Positions 12,232 to 24,428 of a stretch of DNA of 64,000 bases are shown here, piece after piece (position 1 is the stretch's first letter; each line of letters begins with the position of its first letter). Under the pieces are notes generated by a model. The model did not search any database and was not told the DNA's origin. It saw nothing but the letters and a program-made list of their open reading frames with translations. The translations under genes and the position numbers were made by a program. This DNA is from Cytospora piceicola (taxonomy: Eukaryota > Ascomycota > Sordariomycetes > Diaporthales > Cytosporaceae), in contig JALQBC010000022.1 of NCBI GenBank assembly GCA_023375675.1, positions 62,001 through 126,000 on the forward strand, read 5' to 3'.

Positions 12232-12286
12232 CACGAATTCGTGTGACACTGCACCAGCAGAAGTGTCACCGCTCCTATATATATAT
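12232..12286. promoter_or_regulatory. Dyad symmetries and TATA element upstream of the lipase
   Basis: On the lipase side of its promoter lie a TATATATATA run (12276-12286), an 8-base inverted repeat GTGACACT-n11-AGTGTCAC (12243-12269) and a 12-base palindrome CACGAATTCGTG (12232-12243). They lie 124-178 bp upstream of the start codon at 12108. Seen directly; a regulatory role is inferred only from position. Confidence 0.35.
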
Positions 12287-15200
12287 TTTCATTATCACTG
12301 TGACAGTTGCCGTCCTCTGGGCACACGGACATCTACCTGACTACCCTAGGGTATAGTAGATACCAGTAGGCCCATCGGGCTCCTCAAGCCGAAATGTGCT
12401 CTTTCTTACGAGAATTTCGAGGTGGTGGAGGTTCCAATCTCAGGGCAGGTGACTATACGATGGCAGCACTGGAAGGGACTATAATCAATAGTGGATTGGT
12501 TTGTGAACGCCATACCGGCATACTGCCTCTTTTGGGAATCCCGTGTGGCATGCATCTGTCACATTGGGGGTACCCGCCTATAACCACTTGGGTATGATTC
12601 CTATTCCATGAACAAGTTTCGCAACCATTTCCCCGTGGGGTAGACCACCTCGATGCCGGGGTAGGCGGCACATTGCGATCATCTGCAGCACGTTGCATGC
12701 AGCATGCATCACTTCAACTTCACATGGACGAGAGGGGTATTGCGCCGACCAACATACGGAAGTCGCATTGCCCGAGCAACGGCTGCTGGATAGAATGGAT
12801 GTTTCTAAAGTTGGGCCGAAGAGGACGGGAGGAGTCAGTTCACGCCCAACTCATTGCACACGTGCGCGCCCAATATGTTTCTTTCCAAAATATGCCGCCC
12901 CTCAGCCATCTATAAAACTCAATCCCATGTGAAGATCAAGCCAAGCATGAAAGAGGGGCATATGTCAAGAAGCAAGACGTATTTGGCGCCTGACGATCGG
13001 TGAGGGACCTCGGAGTCTACATCAAAAGGCGAGAACTGACTCGAGCTGGCGCCCTCCAATTGTGATCCTGCCGGCGATCATCGTGACTCTCGTCCTCCCA
13101 TAGGTACGTTGACTGTCTTCAACCGGGGGATGGAGGGAGGACACGGAGGTCCTCAATTAGCCGGCGAATCGGAGCTGGCGGATGACAGTGACGACTGCTG
13201 ATGAGCGGGAGGATTCCAGTCACTGGACACATCATCGTAACTCCATTGCAGCTGAAGCTGACCTGTCAAGTCGATGCCGCGGGTGCCGTTGGGACTGCCA
13301 CAGTCATATAATAAGCCTGCTGTAGTCGGGGATATGAGGGGAAGTTCCGGATGATGGGAATTCTCCGTCTTGGCCTGGACGGGGCCGCTAGCCTTTCCAA
13401 GGTCATGTTGTTCTCCTCGACTGATGTTGCAATTGTCCAACGGCAGTGTCGCAGAAAAATTATCCGTAAGCTCGGACTTGCGGGCCGAACTGATTTACCG
13501 ACATCTGAGTAGTATTGACGCAACATATTTTCCCGGATTTTGCTTTTGCACTACCTGAGCGGAACCACACGATGCGAAAAGGCATACGAGAAAAGCAGCA
13601 GAATGCGGGTCCCAGGGTCAGCCAGCCTGATATAGCGGAGGGTTCCTCTTCTAGAAATGATACCGAGGGCTAAATGAATAGGATTGTCCTGTTGCGTATG
13701 GCCCTATCATGCACACTACCTAAATAATAGGTCCGGTATTTTGGTATCAACCATATCCATGCATGGATTGATGTTGTGCTACAATATTGGTTCTGCATAC
13801 TATTGTTGCACGGAAGACAGTAACACAACAAGTGGAACGCCGTAGCATTGTGAGGTATCAAATATATTGAGTTATGGGGATCGGACAATCTGATATCTGA
13901 TACATGATACCTGATATCTAAGAAGCTGATCTCTAATAATAACATCAATATGAACTTCCAGTAAATACAATACTCTAAATGTGAAAGAATATGGTAAGAT
14001 TCCAGTCCGCGTGGAAATTTCTGCTTTTTTTTGCACGAGAATGATGCTATATACATTCGTGTTCATGCGTAAAAGATGTGCGCCCTGTCGTAGCAGGGCG
14101 GGCAGGGGGCCCTTATCCTTCCTAACAGAAAGCACATAATGAACAAGGTGTCTGCAGTAACAACGCACAAGTATCAGAAACCACTGACTTCAAGAACCCG
14201 GCTGGTGGGTCATCTACAGGCAAGTTACTCAGTGTTGATTTCTCCATGTATATCTATGTGCAGCAGTAGGTCCCATGTGGTGAACAGGTCTTTTCAATCG
14301 ACCAGCCAATCCCCATAAGATGGTGTCTACCCTAGGGTATCTCGTCGCATTTGCAGCCATTATTTCTATGCAGGACATTAATCACTCGCAAGGCACTCTG
14401 GTAGACCGCCATGCATCTCGAGCATCCCGCGATGCAAGCTACCCAAGCCGAACCCCTGCGTAGAGCAGGTCTCATCCGCATAGTGAACTATGAAGTCAGG
14501 TAAGTCCATCAGCGCTGACCTGGGACCAGATCGATCGTTGAATGGAGAATGAAGTGCCCCGTGCTACTCACCATTGCAGCCTGTGGCCACTTCTACGTTG
14601 GCCAGCGATAGGACAGTCTCGTCGCTATCGAGAACTCGGATAGGACGATGCAGTCAATACCCGAGATTGTGATTCGTAGACCCAAACAAGGCCGTCAGAG
14701 TCGGGGGGGGGGGACGCATTTTGTGTAGCTGTAGGCATGCATGTGTCCTATCTGGGTGTCGTTCTCCAGGTCCTGGCGGGGTTGGATTGTCTCATCGGTG
14801 CCACGCAAGGCGTTCGTACCTAAGTACCTATGGCGAGTAACAGCATGATAATGGCAGCTTTGGTTTAGTTCATATTGACTGTTTAGTGTGGAAAGTTCGT
14901 ATATTTAGCGATGAGTTGAAAATAGACCAGTGCCCTTTGAGTAACCTTTGTATAGGTAGTTGTCTTCCAGTCGTCACTGCGTCCAAATGTTAAGTAAGTC
15001 AAAAACGGGACGGAGACAGAAACTCGTGGTATGGAATCACATCGTCTGGCATGAAAACTCCACCTGCCATAATCAGATGGCAGGTCTTTTTATATGTTGC
15101 TTCGATCAGACCTCCGCCCCCGAGCACTGGTTTCGGAGTTGAGCCTGTAATTAAGTTCAGTTTCCGGCTTCCTCATTGACAAGGTAGCAACTGTCGGGTA

Positions 15201-15526
15201 TGCCTGCTGATCTTCAGAAGGAGAGTTTTCCATATACTTTTAATACGATTCCATGTTCACATCGTATATTTTATGTGCTAAAAGTGTCTTATTCGTCTCA
15301 AACAGACCAGTTGACATAGTTACAGTCACACCAGTTGACTCGACAGATGTGACCAAGCACGCCCCCCCCCCCCCGTGGTGACGACCCTAACCCGCTTGAT
15401 GTCGACCGAAAGCAGGTTGACGTACGCCCCAGCCAGCTGTTTGTCACGCGTTTGTTCGTCACCCTCCCATCTGTGGACCACCAAGACTGTCAAATACAAC
15501 AATACCCGGGGCCCACTATTCTCAAG
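12287..15526. other. 3.2 kb gene-poor interval
   Basis: No gene supported. Seen: AT-rich tract with overlapping GATATC/TGATAC motifs (13880-13935), G11 run (14703-14713), C13 run (15362-15374), and two copies of the palindrome CTACCCTAGGGTAT (near 12340 and 14328). A minus-strand frame at 13153-13440 has a protein-like Ser-rich end but no family and was not called. The left part contains the distal lipase promoter. Confidence 0.5.
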
Positions 15527-16162
15527 ATGCAGATCGATGGACCTCATACCGAGGAGGATGCAGCGCGGTTCCAGGCAGCTTTGGAGCGCAACAGCACATT
15601 AATGGAAGTCCTCCGCCGAGCCGCCACCATGAATCTTCCCGGCTGGTACCTCGCCGCCGGCGCACTCACACAATCCGTCTGGAACAATGTAACAGAACAA
15701 GACCCAGAAAATGGCATCGACGACTACGACATCATCTATTGTGACAACTCCGACCTGTCATGGGAGGCAGAAGATGCTGTCATCCAGGCTGGCGTCAAGG
15801 TATTCGAGGGTATACCTTCGAGGGTTGAGATCAGGAACCAGGCTCGGGTGCACCTATGGTACCAAGAGAAGTTTGGTATTCCATGTCCACAGCATACATC
15901 GACCGAGGGTGCGATATTGACGTGGCTGTCTGGGACCGCTTTGTTTGGGGTGAGGCTGCTGCCCGACAGTGACTGGAAGGTATTCGCGCCGTGGGGCTTC
16001 ACGGATATTCTCAACTTGACTGTGAGGCCCAATCCAGTGAGTGGGAATCGGGAGGCCTACGAAAGGAAGGCTGCGAGATGGAAGGGGATCTGGCCGGGTC
16101 TGAATATTATACCGTGGTCTGACAATGCGCCTACGACGGTGGAGGTAGAAAGGATTAACTGA
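15527..16162 (+). CDS. Nucleotidyltransferase-like protein (NTP_transf_6 / former DUF925)
   Basis: Single-exon gene of 211 aa; ATG 15527 is the first in-frame ATG (the frame is open upstream only from a TTG). The conserved blocks are WYLAAGALTQSVWN, GIDDYDIIYCD with the acidic pair expected of a nucleotidyltransferase active site, RNQARVHLWYQEKFG, ILTWLSGTALFGVRL and VFAPWGFTDILNLTVRPNP. These match the NTP_transf_6 family (PF06042) of bacteria and fungi, whose substrate is unknown. Length is typical. No functional neighbours. Family assignment is firm; biochemical role is not known. Confidence 0.88.
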   Translation: MQIDGPHTEEDAARFQAALERNSTLMEVLRRAATMNLPGWYLAAGALTQSVWNNVTEQDPENGIDDYDIIYCDNSDLSWEAEDAVIQAGVKVFEGIPSRVEIRNQARVHLWYQEKFGIPCPQHTSTEGAILTWLSGTALFGVRLLPDSDWKVFAPWGFTDILNLTVRPNPVSGNREAYERKAARWKGIWPGLNIIPWSDNAPTTVEVERIN

Positions 16163-17077
16163 ATCGAAGGCCAAGTGTCAAAACATCATCAGGATAAAAT
16201 ACCCTCTGCAGCGAATCCATATGATCACATATAGATCTGTGGTCTGCATTACACACATCCTTTCCCAAGGGTTCCGAGGCTCAGACAGCAGTCATCCATA
16301 TAGCTAGAAACACTACCTCTTTGTTTTTCATTTGACACTGTCTATCTATACCTTAATATATCTCCCGTGTTTGCGTTCATGCCATGAATTCACTCTGAAG
16401 AACGTGCACTGGTCTTCTTACCGCACTTGGGCTTCTGAATTGGGCATGAACGTCGAGGACGATTACGTATCTCCCGGTATTCAATGTTACATGAGTCGTC
16501 GCTGGAAGATCAACGTTGGCCAACCTTGATGGCAGCCATTGTATTCCAAGGTTGGAGATGGGCCACTTTTTGTGAGATTATACGAGGTAAATGGCTGTGA
16601 ATTGAGCAATGGCTAAATAGAAACCTCCCATGAAGCTTTGAGTGCTTATTTTATACAATGTCTGTTCAGACGGGGAAACAAATCCTCCGTACGGTACCAA
16701 GTGTCCGTCTATACCGGACACCATATAGGTTAACGTGGGCCCCATTTTGCTTTTGCAGATAGAATAGGGCATCACGAACATGTTTACCACGCCATTGTAT
16801 ATTATCAAAAACGATAACTAACTCCAGGGAAGGGGGGTCTGGATGTGGGACGATATGCCAACGGCCTAGCACCAACCTTACCGAATATTGAAGCCTTTCA
16901 GTGCGTGACACTACGCCACGATGTGATGCCAACAAGGTTCCCAATTAGGCACTGTTATATATCAAGTGCTATATGCTATTTAATTCGACCCAATGTCCAT
17001 ACCCTTGATGCATCCTCCCCTTGAAAGCCGCCGACCGTTAAATTTCATGATTTCCACATGTAAATTCTAACCCCCGC
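16163..17077. other. Intergenic, no recognised gene
   Basis: A 65-codon frame at 16332-16529 (+) is present without any recognisable domain. Nothing else seen. Confidence 0.5.
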
Positions 17078-17723
17078 TCAAGCGACGGCAGAGATTTGAT
17101 AAGGCTTCACGTCAACCGTCACCGGTGCGCATTTAATCGTTCGATCCGAGTAGATCTGGCCAATTGTCCAATTATCATTCTGCCAGGTTTTATCGGTGCA
17201 GTCCAGCGTCAGGTTCAGCTTTCCAGAGGCGGAAAAGGTTGTACTAATACGGCAACATTTCGTCAGTCAGCCATCGCCATATCAGCCTCGTCAAAAGTAC
17301 TTACGGATATTGAGGATCCACATCATCACATGTCCACGTTTGGTTGATGTCCACCTCACCCGAGGACTTGTTGTATTTGAACTTGGCAGGTGCTGGCCCC
17401 GGCTCAGCCAGCTCGCCGTTGACTGTGCAGTTGTATGCAAGATTGCCGTAGAAGAAGTCGTATAGCTGATCGCTTTGTGCGCTGCAAGATACAAGCAGAT
17501 CAGGGATGGCGGGGTTTGTCAAGTTGAAGTCAACATACCCCCAAGAGTTTTGGTGAGCTGGAGTAGTGAAGATGTAGGAAGCATGGAAATCAAAGCTCTC
17601 TATCGTCCACGCGAAGCCACTGAAAGATGTCTTTGAACAACCAGTTGACGTATCGCGGGACGAAACAGGACTTCCCAGTACGGAGGAGGCGAAGGCCAGT
17701 ATAATTATTGCGAATCGATGCAT
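17078..17723 (-). CDS. Small secreted cysteine-containing protein (effector-like)
   Basis: Exons 17723-17305 and 17243-17078 (minus) give 194 aa; the 61 bp intron has GTAAGT and TTAG ends and is phase 2. I chose the ATG at 17723 because it begins directly with a signal peptide (MHRFAIIILAFASSVLG); an in-frame ATG at 17777 would add 18 polar residues before it. The mature protein has six cysteines (TGC, VSC, YNC, WTC, LDC, IKC), consistent with three disulfides, several N-glycosylation sequons (NLT, NCT, NKS, NQT, NLT) and a beta-rich look. It resembles the broad group of small secreted beta-sandwich proteins (AA1/Alt a 1-like), but I cannot prove family membership. Acts outside the cell; role unknown. 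Confidence 0.8.
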
Positions 17724-17802
17724 TCTGAGGTTTGGATCGCAGGAAAGTGTTATGTTCAAATGTTCTGTATGGTTCACTTCTCAATCAAGAGGAGTGACGG
17801 CC

Positions 17803-17811
17803 TATTTAATA
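17803..17811 (-). promoter_or_regulatory. TATA-like element of the secreted-protein gene
   Basis: TATTAAATA on the minus strand, about 80-90 bp upstream of the ATG at 17723. Position fits a core promoter; activity is inferred. Confidence 0.4.
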
Positions 17812-20800
17812 CTGACGCTCTTCCTTCAGCTCTTCTACCGGTCAAGTCTAGGCAGATGATAATGGTGCGGCTCATAAACTTTCTCGTAAACTCTCTCGGG
17901 CCTATAGACCGACCTCCCGGAGAACCTTTGGGCCGGTGAGTGGCGTAGAGGATGATCGCTTGTGCCAAGGTCTCGTATTCCTAGGCCTCCTCTGACGAGC
18001 CGTCCTCTTGGCCTCCAACGTCATCCGCACCATACTTTCGGGCCCTCCAACTCTTCCGCTTCTTTCGGCTATTTCTAAGTCGTGTGGCTTGCATTTTGTG
18101 TAGCAGTTGTCTAGGTCCCTAAAAAAAATGGAGCGGTCTGCATACGTAGTGCCAGAGGAGGAGACAAGCTTAATATGCAGCTAGCCAGTAACAGCTGGTT
18201 TAGTGTAGCACTACACGCACTGCCACGCCGGATGCGTGGGTGAAAATCTGGTCCTGCACTATTTACGTCTACTGTGTGCCGTTGGACACGATGAGTTGGG
18301 ACCTGTGAAATGCGACATGAGTGGTTCTCGTATAGCAACCCGTATTCCTGTCTTTGGGGCATCATACATATGTACAATGTATTCGCAGCTGGAATATTGT
18401 AGTATTAATACGATTTTGAGACAATATAGAAACCCTAATCATACTATAGGGTAACGAGATGGAACGTTACCGGCCTCAGTGGGACATATCCTTACCAAAA
18501 CCCTTGGAAATGGCTACGTAGGGTACAGCGGAATGAAATCTACTTTATATGGAGCCCATGTAACTAATAGGCCCGGTACCTCTATCAAGAGCAATCTAAT
18601 CCATCATCTGTCAATTGAATAGGTGTAATTGTATCTGTTTAGTAGGTAAACAATATCTTTACACGGTTAGCCTGAGCTACGAGGTGCTATTTTGAACCTA
18701 GCGATCCACAAAAACAGGTCAATAGACCCAAATTCAAATTACCAAGCTGTTGCGTGGTTTACCTCCGAATGCAGATATTAACCAGTGGAAAGACATCCGG
18801 GCATTCTCAGCTGACTGCAGCACGGCTCCAACGTCGGGACATAGATGCCTAATTACAATCCGGTACCGTCTGCTATGCAACGTATATGAGCACCGCAATA
18901 CGAAAATGGGAAAATAAAAACCGTTTCGAGCTTTTCGAGGTTCAGTCTCATCTTGAATTCGATTATGCCACTGGCCCTGCTCGCCACCTATAGGGTAGGC
19001 ATCTCCTGTATAGTGGCCTCTCTCGGGAGCCATGCACGTTGGTCTCACATTACCGCCTAGCCGGCCATATTCTGCGGCCTGACTTGACTTGCAGCCTATG
19101 TCATGCGGGTCATAGTCACCGATATAGCTTGCGTCCTTCCAGATTTGAACCACAGCAGGTGGTATGTGTTCCTCAGTTGAAGGAAGGACAAATAGCAAAA
19201 GGAATTGAAGTAGCCGGAGTCCAGAGGACGTTGTTGTCCAGAGCCATCAGTCTGTAATCTTCGCAGATAAGGCCATGGCCAACAGAACATCATCGACTTT
19301 TTCAAAAATAGAGAATGTGGAACTTCTCACGCGCTAATTATGACCTTGGAGCTAATATCACTTGTGGATGTATAAGAGGGGTTGGAAGCAAGATCAGTGA
19401 TGCGGTCGGTTTGGGCATATGTCTATTGTCGATAGCTGTACAGTCTTCCTAGTACTACGCAATCAATACCTATGTCCTTGGTAATTGAATGAGCATCTGG
19501 GAAGTCATAAGGCTTTGAACCCTATCTTCTTGACCTACGATCACCATTGCATTGGTATCCGCTGTATGAAGGTGATGTCCGCCGTACTAATCTCCAGGGC
19601 TAAGAGCAGAACAGGACAGTTCCCATGGTTGCTGTAAGTTCCTTGAGTATTGGGTGCCCATGAACTTCTGTATGGTCTGGCCCTATAAAATCCATCGTCC
19701 ATGTTAGCCTGAAACACTGCTCGGATCTATGGTGGAGACATAGATTGGCAGCGGAGTACTCTGAAGCCCTGGGAGCATTTGGAGCACATCACGAAACCGT
19801 TGCTAGATACGAGTTCTGCTGTCATCTGTAGCGGTCGGAACAAAAATATAGTGTTTAGTAAGCCACACCAATATTTCTCTTTTATGTAATCTCTAGTATT
19901 TTAGGTGCTGATTATCGGTATGGCTATGATGCCCTCTGTCCGGTAATAATATTGCACCCTGTGGCGATATTACACCCTCCAGCCATTTGCCAATGAAGGA
20001 ATGGGAGACCGTGAAAGATGTATCTATGTCAATACATAAACAGACAGCTTAAGACATCACGGAAGCTTTCCTTTCATCATTGCTTCCTGTGTATTGTACT
20101 AGCCTTGGTCGTTCCCGTGTTCTATGCTGTACTATAACTTCAAGCTGACTATCGCACCATTGTTGAAAAGTGTTGGGTTTCAGGGAGGTTTGGAGGGCCG
20201 CGTTGTCGCCACATCTCCTTTCTTCCCACGCCCTCCACCTGAACTTGCCTTGCTTCGCAGAATTGCATAACAGTACTACCTGGCCGACGCTATTGAATCC
20301 GTATACGACTCCGGTTTTGGGTTCATGGACTTTTCGTGCTCCCTCCCATATCCCTTCTTATCACCCTCTGAGCGAGTTCGACTCAAATGTTAGGTGACTC
20401 GTAGACGGCCAAAGAGACCAATCTAGCATTCTTCCCGAGACTTTCCCCCTCGAAGGTTTCTTCCCAATCACCTGCTTATCGTCTCAGCTCCTCTAAGGGA
20501 ACATTTAAGTACGAAAATACAGTTCATTGATAACACCGCGTGAGATCTTAAAGTCCCCAGCTCCATTTCCAGATCCCACTACGGCTCTCAAGCACCGCCC
20601 AAGCTCCCGTCAATGTCAATGGTCAGTCGAGGTTGCCTCTATGCCGAGGTTGGAAGATCAGAAAGATGAGCACGGCCGATGGAGCTCACGTTTATACTTG
20701 GGGATGACGATGAGGACGGAAGCTCTCAGAAGGCGGTCTAGGTCCCAAAGGATGACTTGTGGGGGGGGGGGGAGGACGATATTCTGTAATCAGTTGGAAG

Positions 20801-22794
20801 CTTTCCCTGTAAAAGAGATGAGGACCGATTAGAAAGGAAGAGGGGATACGGAGGAAGAAGAGTAGCGACCGTCCACCCTGGGTACCGAGGATAGCTGGGT
20901 ACCTAAGTGAACAACACCAGAGCATATGTCTCGCGCGAGGAGCTTAGGTCATGGATAAACTACTACAACATGTAGCTGCAGGAGCTGCGGAAAAATCCTG
21001 AAGGTAGTGGTGTAGGGGGGGATAAAGGAGAAGGGCGAGCTGGTGCCATATCTTATTCTATCGCCACATTGTTCCTGAACGACCCCGAGTATTGGAATGA
21101 TACACTACTACCCCGGGCAAGCAGGGCCGGGCTAATGAGAAAACTCAAAATGATGCAGCCATACCACTGAGAACTAGACACCAGAGCCAGGAGAAAGTCT
21201 TGCAAGACGTCACGAGAAGTCAAACACGTTCCATTGATGGGGTAATACCTGAACTAATGCGATGCATCATGTCTTACAAGGGTCGTATAGTTTCGGCTTC
21301 ATGTTCGGCCAGACTCTCAAACTCTACCAAGCCGGCGCGGCGCTGGGGTAGTATGTAAGCTAAAGCAGTTGTCTTCGATCTCGGAAACCCTGACAGAATC
21401 ACGATTACCGGGATCCACTAATGGGTAGGGATTTGGTTCCCTCCGTCGGCTCTCTCGATTCATTGATAATGAGAATAAAAAGAGGGTGGAATTCTGGCAA
21501 TCTAGCTGTTTGGATATATATCTTAACATCTGGATCTACTCCTGCAGCAACAAACTATTTACTATGTCAACGATAAACAACTTTCTGATTAGAGTGCGAC
21601 CTCTCAGTCTCCAATGATAGTCACGTGGAGCATGATCGTCGTTCCTTACCAAGCCATTTGTGTCTCACGTCAGTGTAATAGTAATCATCAGAGGTTAGGT
21701 ACATATATACTTTATCCGTTGCCGCCAGCTGGGATCCTACATCGAGTTTCTCAGCTACTAAGGTACCTAAGTATGGACCAAGTTGAGTGCACCGAAGGTC
21801 CCACATTTGGGTCCAATACTCCCAAAGAGGCCCTGGCTCTGAGAAAATTACTGGTCAGTTGAAGGCTTTTAAGACTTTGCTATGCGGCCTATAATCAATG
21901 CAGAGATGATCAAAAATAGCGCCCAACCGCTCTAGCTTGCTAGCATCAAGGAAATTCCGAAGTTCTCACAGCGGGCCAAATGAGCTGGGACTGGTTGTAA
22001 TGACACCAGAGGGTTTGGTATCGTTGCAAGCGTAGAATTTTGATATAATTACGATCCCTCACATTTTAAAAAACGGGAGAACAGAAGAATGACTCTGATA
22101 AAGCCGACATCTGGAGGATCTTGAAAGGCCCAGGGCTCCCCCAGTAATTACAGGCTGTGGTCGACATATTTGGAGAAGTGACAGATCATGCAATTAATCA
22201 TGTAGGTATGTTTATTGTTCACATGCACCCTGAGACCTTTGGAGAAGAAGCAAGCATATGACTAGGCTGGAAACCTGGGAAGAGGCGTTATCTTTGCCAC
22301 ACATGACACCCCGATGGAGGTGGGGGGGGGGGGGGGTGAGTGCAGCAACCATCTGACCGTTGTTATTGGAGACGAACTGAAGAACTTCATTCGGCCATTA
22401 TTGTAGGAGGCCGCGGGGATATAGAAGACTGAAATCACAATCGATCAACCGAAAAAGTTTTGCAATAGCCCATGTTCACGACAATGTCTGACTGGTAATA
22501 TCCCGGGGAAATGCACCTGGGTTAACATGGTAGAAATAATTTCTTGCGCTCCTTGACCAGTTCTTGGTTACACATTACATACATTAGCTTGAGCACCACG
22601 TGTCATATTTCATCTCATCAGATGTCGCCGACCTTCCCTTTGTAGGCGTACATCTGAACCCAAGCCTCAGTTCGCATCCTTCGTAGACTCTATCTTCCTC
22701 GAGGCTTGCACTAGACGCCACCTCGAGAGAAAAGTGGCACATGTGACTTCAAAGCTTTCTTTTCTGGGGCACCACACCTTCCTGACTGTGAGGC
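17812..22794. other. 5 kb gene desert
   Basis: No gene, RNA or transposon domain recognised. Seen: many short frames under about 155 codons with no family, a G12 run (20761-20772), a G15 run (22322-22336), and mostly AT-leaning sequence. It could contain decayed transposon DNA, but no ends or coding relics were identified. Confidence 0.5.
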
Positions 22795-22800
22795 TATAAA
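22795..22800 (+). promoter_or_regulatory. TATA box of small secreted protein gene
   Basis: TATAAA, 118 bp upstream of the ATG at 22918. Seen directly; function inferred from position. Confidence 0.4.
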
Positions 22801-22917
22801 TACCTATACTGGCCACCCCCGTTAGGTAGTCCCAGGAGATGTGTGTTGATACCTTCCACATTATCATTACTGGAATCGAACACAGACTTTTTTGATAAAC
22901 CACCTACCACATTCAAG

Positions 22918-23151
22918 ATGAGAATTGCACTTTTTTCAATACTCGCCTTAGCTGTGACAGCTTCTGCAGGTCCATTGTTCTCGGAGAACGACATTCGCGC
23001 CCATCTTGCCCGAGGTTCTGCCCCCATCAACAAGGGAGGGAAACCACCCCATTGCAGGTGCCCTCATGGATTCGGACCCAGACCCCAGAAAAATGGCATG
23101 CACCAAGAGGGCAGTGTCGACAGACTCGTTGTTGAATCAAACGCATATTAG
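22918..23151 (+). CDS. Small secreted protein, 77 aa
   Basis: ATG 22918 starts a clear signal peptide (MRIALFSILALAVTASAG) that is likely cleaved after ASA. The mature part is about 60 residues, rich in Gly, Pro and His, with only two cysteines in a CRC pair (PPHCRCPHGFGPRP). An in-frame upstream ATG at about 22843 would put polar residues before the signal, so I prefer the internal start. A TATA box precedes it. No family recognised; the size and secretion signal are those of a candidate effector or peptide. A further 3' exon cannot be excluded. Confidence 0.55.
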   Translation: MRIALFSILALAVTASAGPLFSENDIRAHLARGSAPINKGGKPPHCRCPHGFGPRPQKNGMHQEGSVDRLVVESNAY

Positions 23152-23810
23152 TGTAACAGATGCACTTGCAGTGCTATTCGAACTTCGTCGTTAAGGATTT
23201 TGAAAGCTGCATGTTCGTTTTAGTCCATTGCTCTTTTCCGAATCTTCACGACTTATCGTTAAGACTGACATCTTCTCATTTTCTTAGATTTGTGACTTGT
23301 CCTGCTGAGGAGTTTCTAAGTACTTATATCCAAGGATGGCAAGAAATGTTGCCTCTCAAGAACATTATTGTGGATATATGGGGGGCATTGTTACAACCCG
23401 ATCGACAATATTATTATTTTACATATGTACTCGTGGCTGGCGTCACATGTTTGTCTTCTCGTTGATTTCATTCTTCTGCTAGACGGAGGAGGGGGCACTT
23501 ACAAGGTCGCCGTGCTTCATTGAAATACTAGAGTACATACTACCCAGGTACCAGATTCTTATTTTGGTAGGGCTGGTCCACGACTGTATAATTTACATAC
23601 TTACAACTCGACTGAACCTCATTCTTTTCTCCTGAAGTGACCGTTACCCGCCCACTTTACAAATCACTTTCAGCAGAGCTGTATGTTATTTATCATTGAA
23701 CTACTACAGTACACCTATTCATGCTTTATAACTGTTCTAACCAACTGAACTAGATATCAGTTTCCACCGGAAGACAGCCAGTTTATTGCACCCTTTAGTA
23801 TGGACTGAAA
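23152..23810. other. Intergenic, AT-rich, no recognised gene
   Basis: 3' flank of the small secreted gene; no supportable feature. Confidence 0.5.
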
Positions 23811-24089
23811 GTGGTGAGGGTTTCCTACCATCCGCGATGTCATAAACTCAATTTCGTACGAATGGAACCCTACTTTATCCTGATATACCCCAAAACGTAC
23901 CTGGGGCCCCTACTCATCTCCCAGCTGTCATCCTTCCAGGGCACCTTCGCAGTTATGTCTGTCCTGGAGCTCTCCCAATTGTGCATCCTCACGTTCAACT
24001 CGGTCCCCAATACTCGCGTTACTCTCGCTACCGCCATAGTCTACCTGGTATTGCCTGTCGTCTTTCTAGGTACCCCAGTGCATGAATAG
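23811..24089 (+). pseudogene. Possible relic of an ABC-C transporter N-terminal membrane domain
   Basis: An unspliced frame of 92 codons is strongly hydrophobic in its second half (VLELSQLCILTFNSVPNTR followed by VTLATAIVYLVLPVVFLG). The pattern of a hydrophobic helix, P-x-TR, then an alanine/valine helix resembles the TMD0 of fungal multidrug ABC-C transporters. This is a weak resemblance. There is no flanking continuation, so if real it is a fragment. It could also be a chance hydrophobic frame. Confidence 0.2.
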
Positions 24090-24428
24090 GCAATGCATTA
24101 TTGTGACGCAAAAACGGAACCGCTATTACTGTGCCATAGCGAGCACCTTATATCGTGACAATTATACACTGATAAGGGTCTCTATGGTCATACAATCCGA
24201 CCGGGGTCCTGTGGGTGATAAGACTACAGTCCTGCCTGATATTGCCTGGCGTTGTTTGGTGTTGGTTTCCAGGGGTGCGAACTCCCTTCTACTTTAGTAA
24301 CCCAGCTTCTGTATATTGCGACTTTAAAGACGGACATGAAACCTTGGATTTCTGGCTTATCCAACACCACCTCATTAACACCATCCCACAAATTGACTGT
24401 CAATTCCACCATTAACCCGACTCAACCA

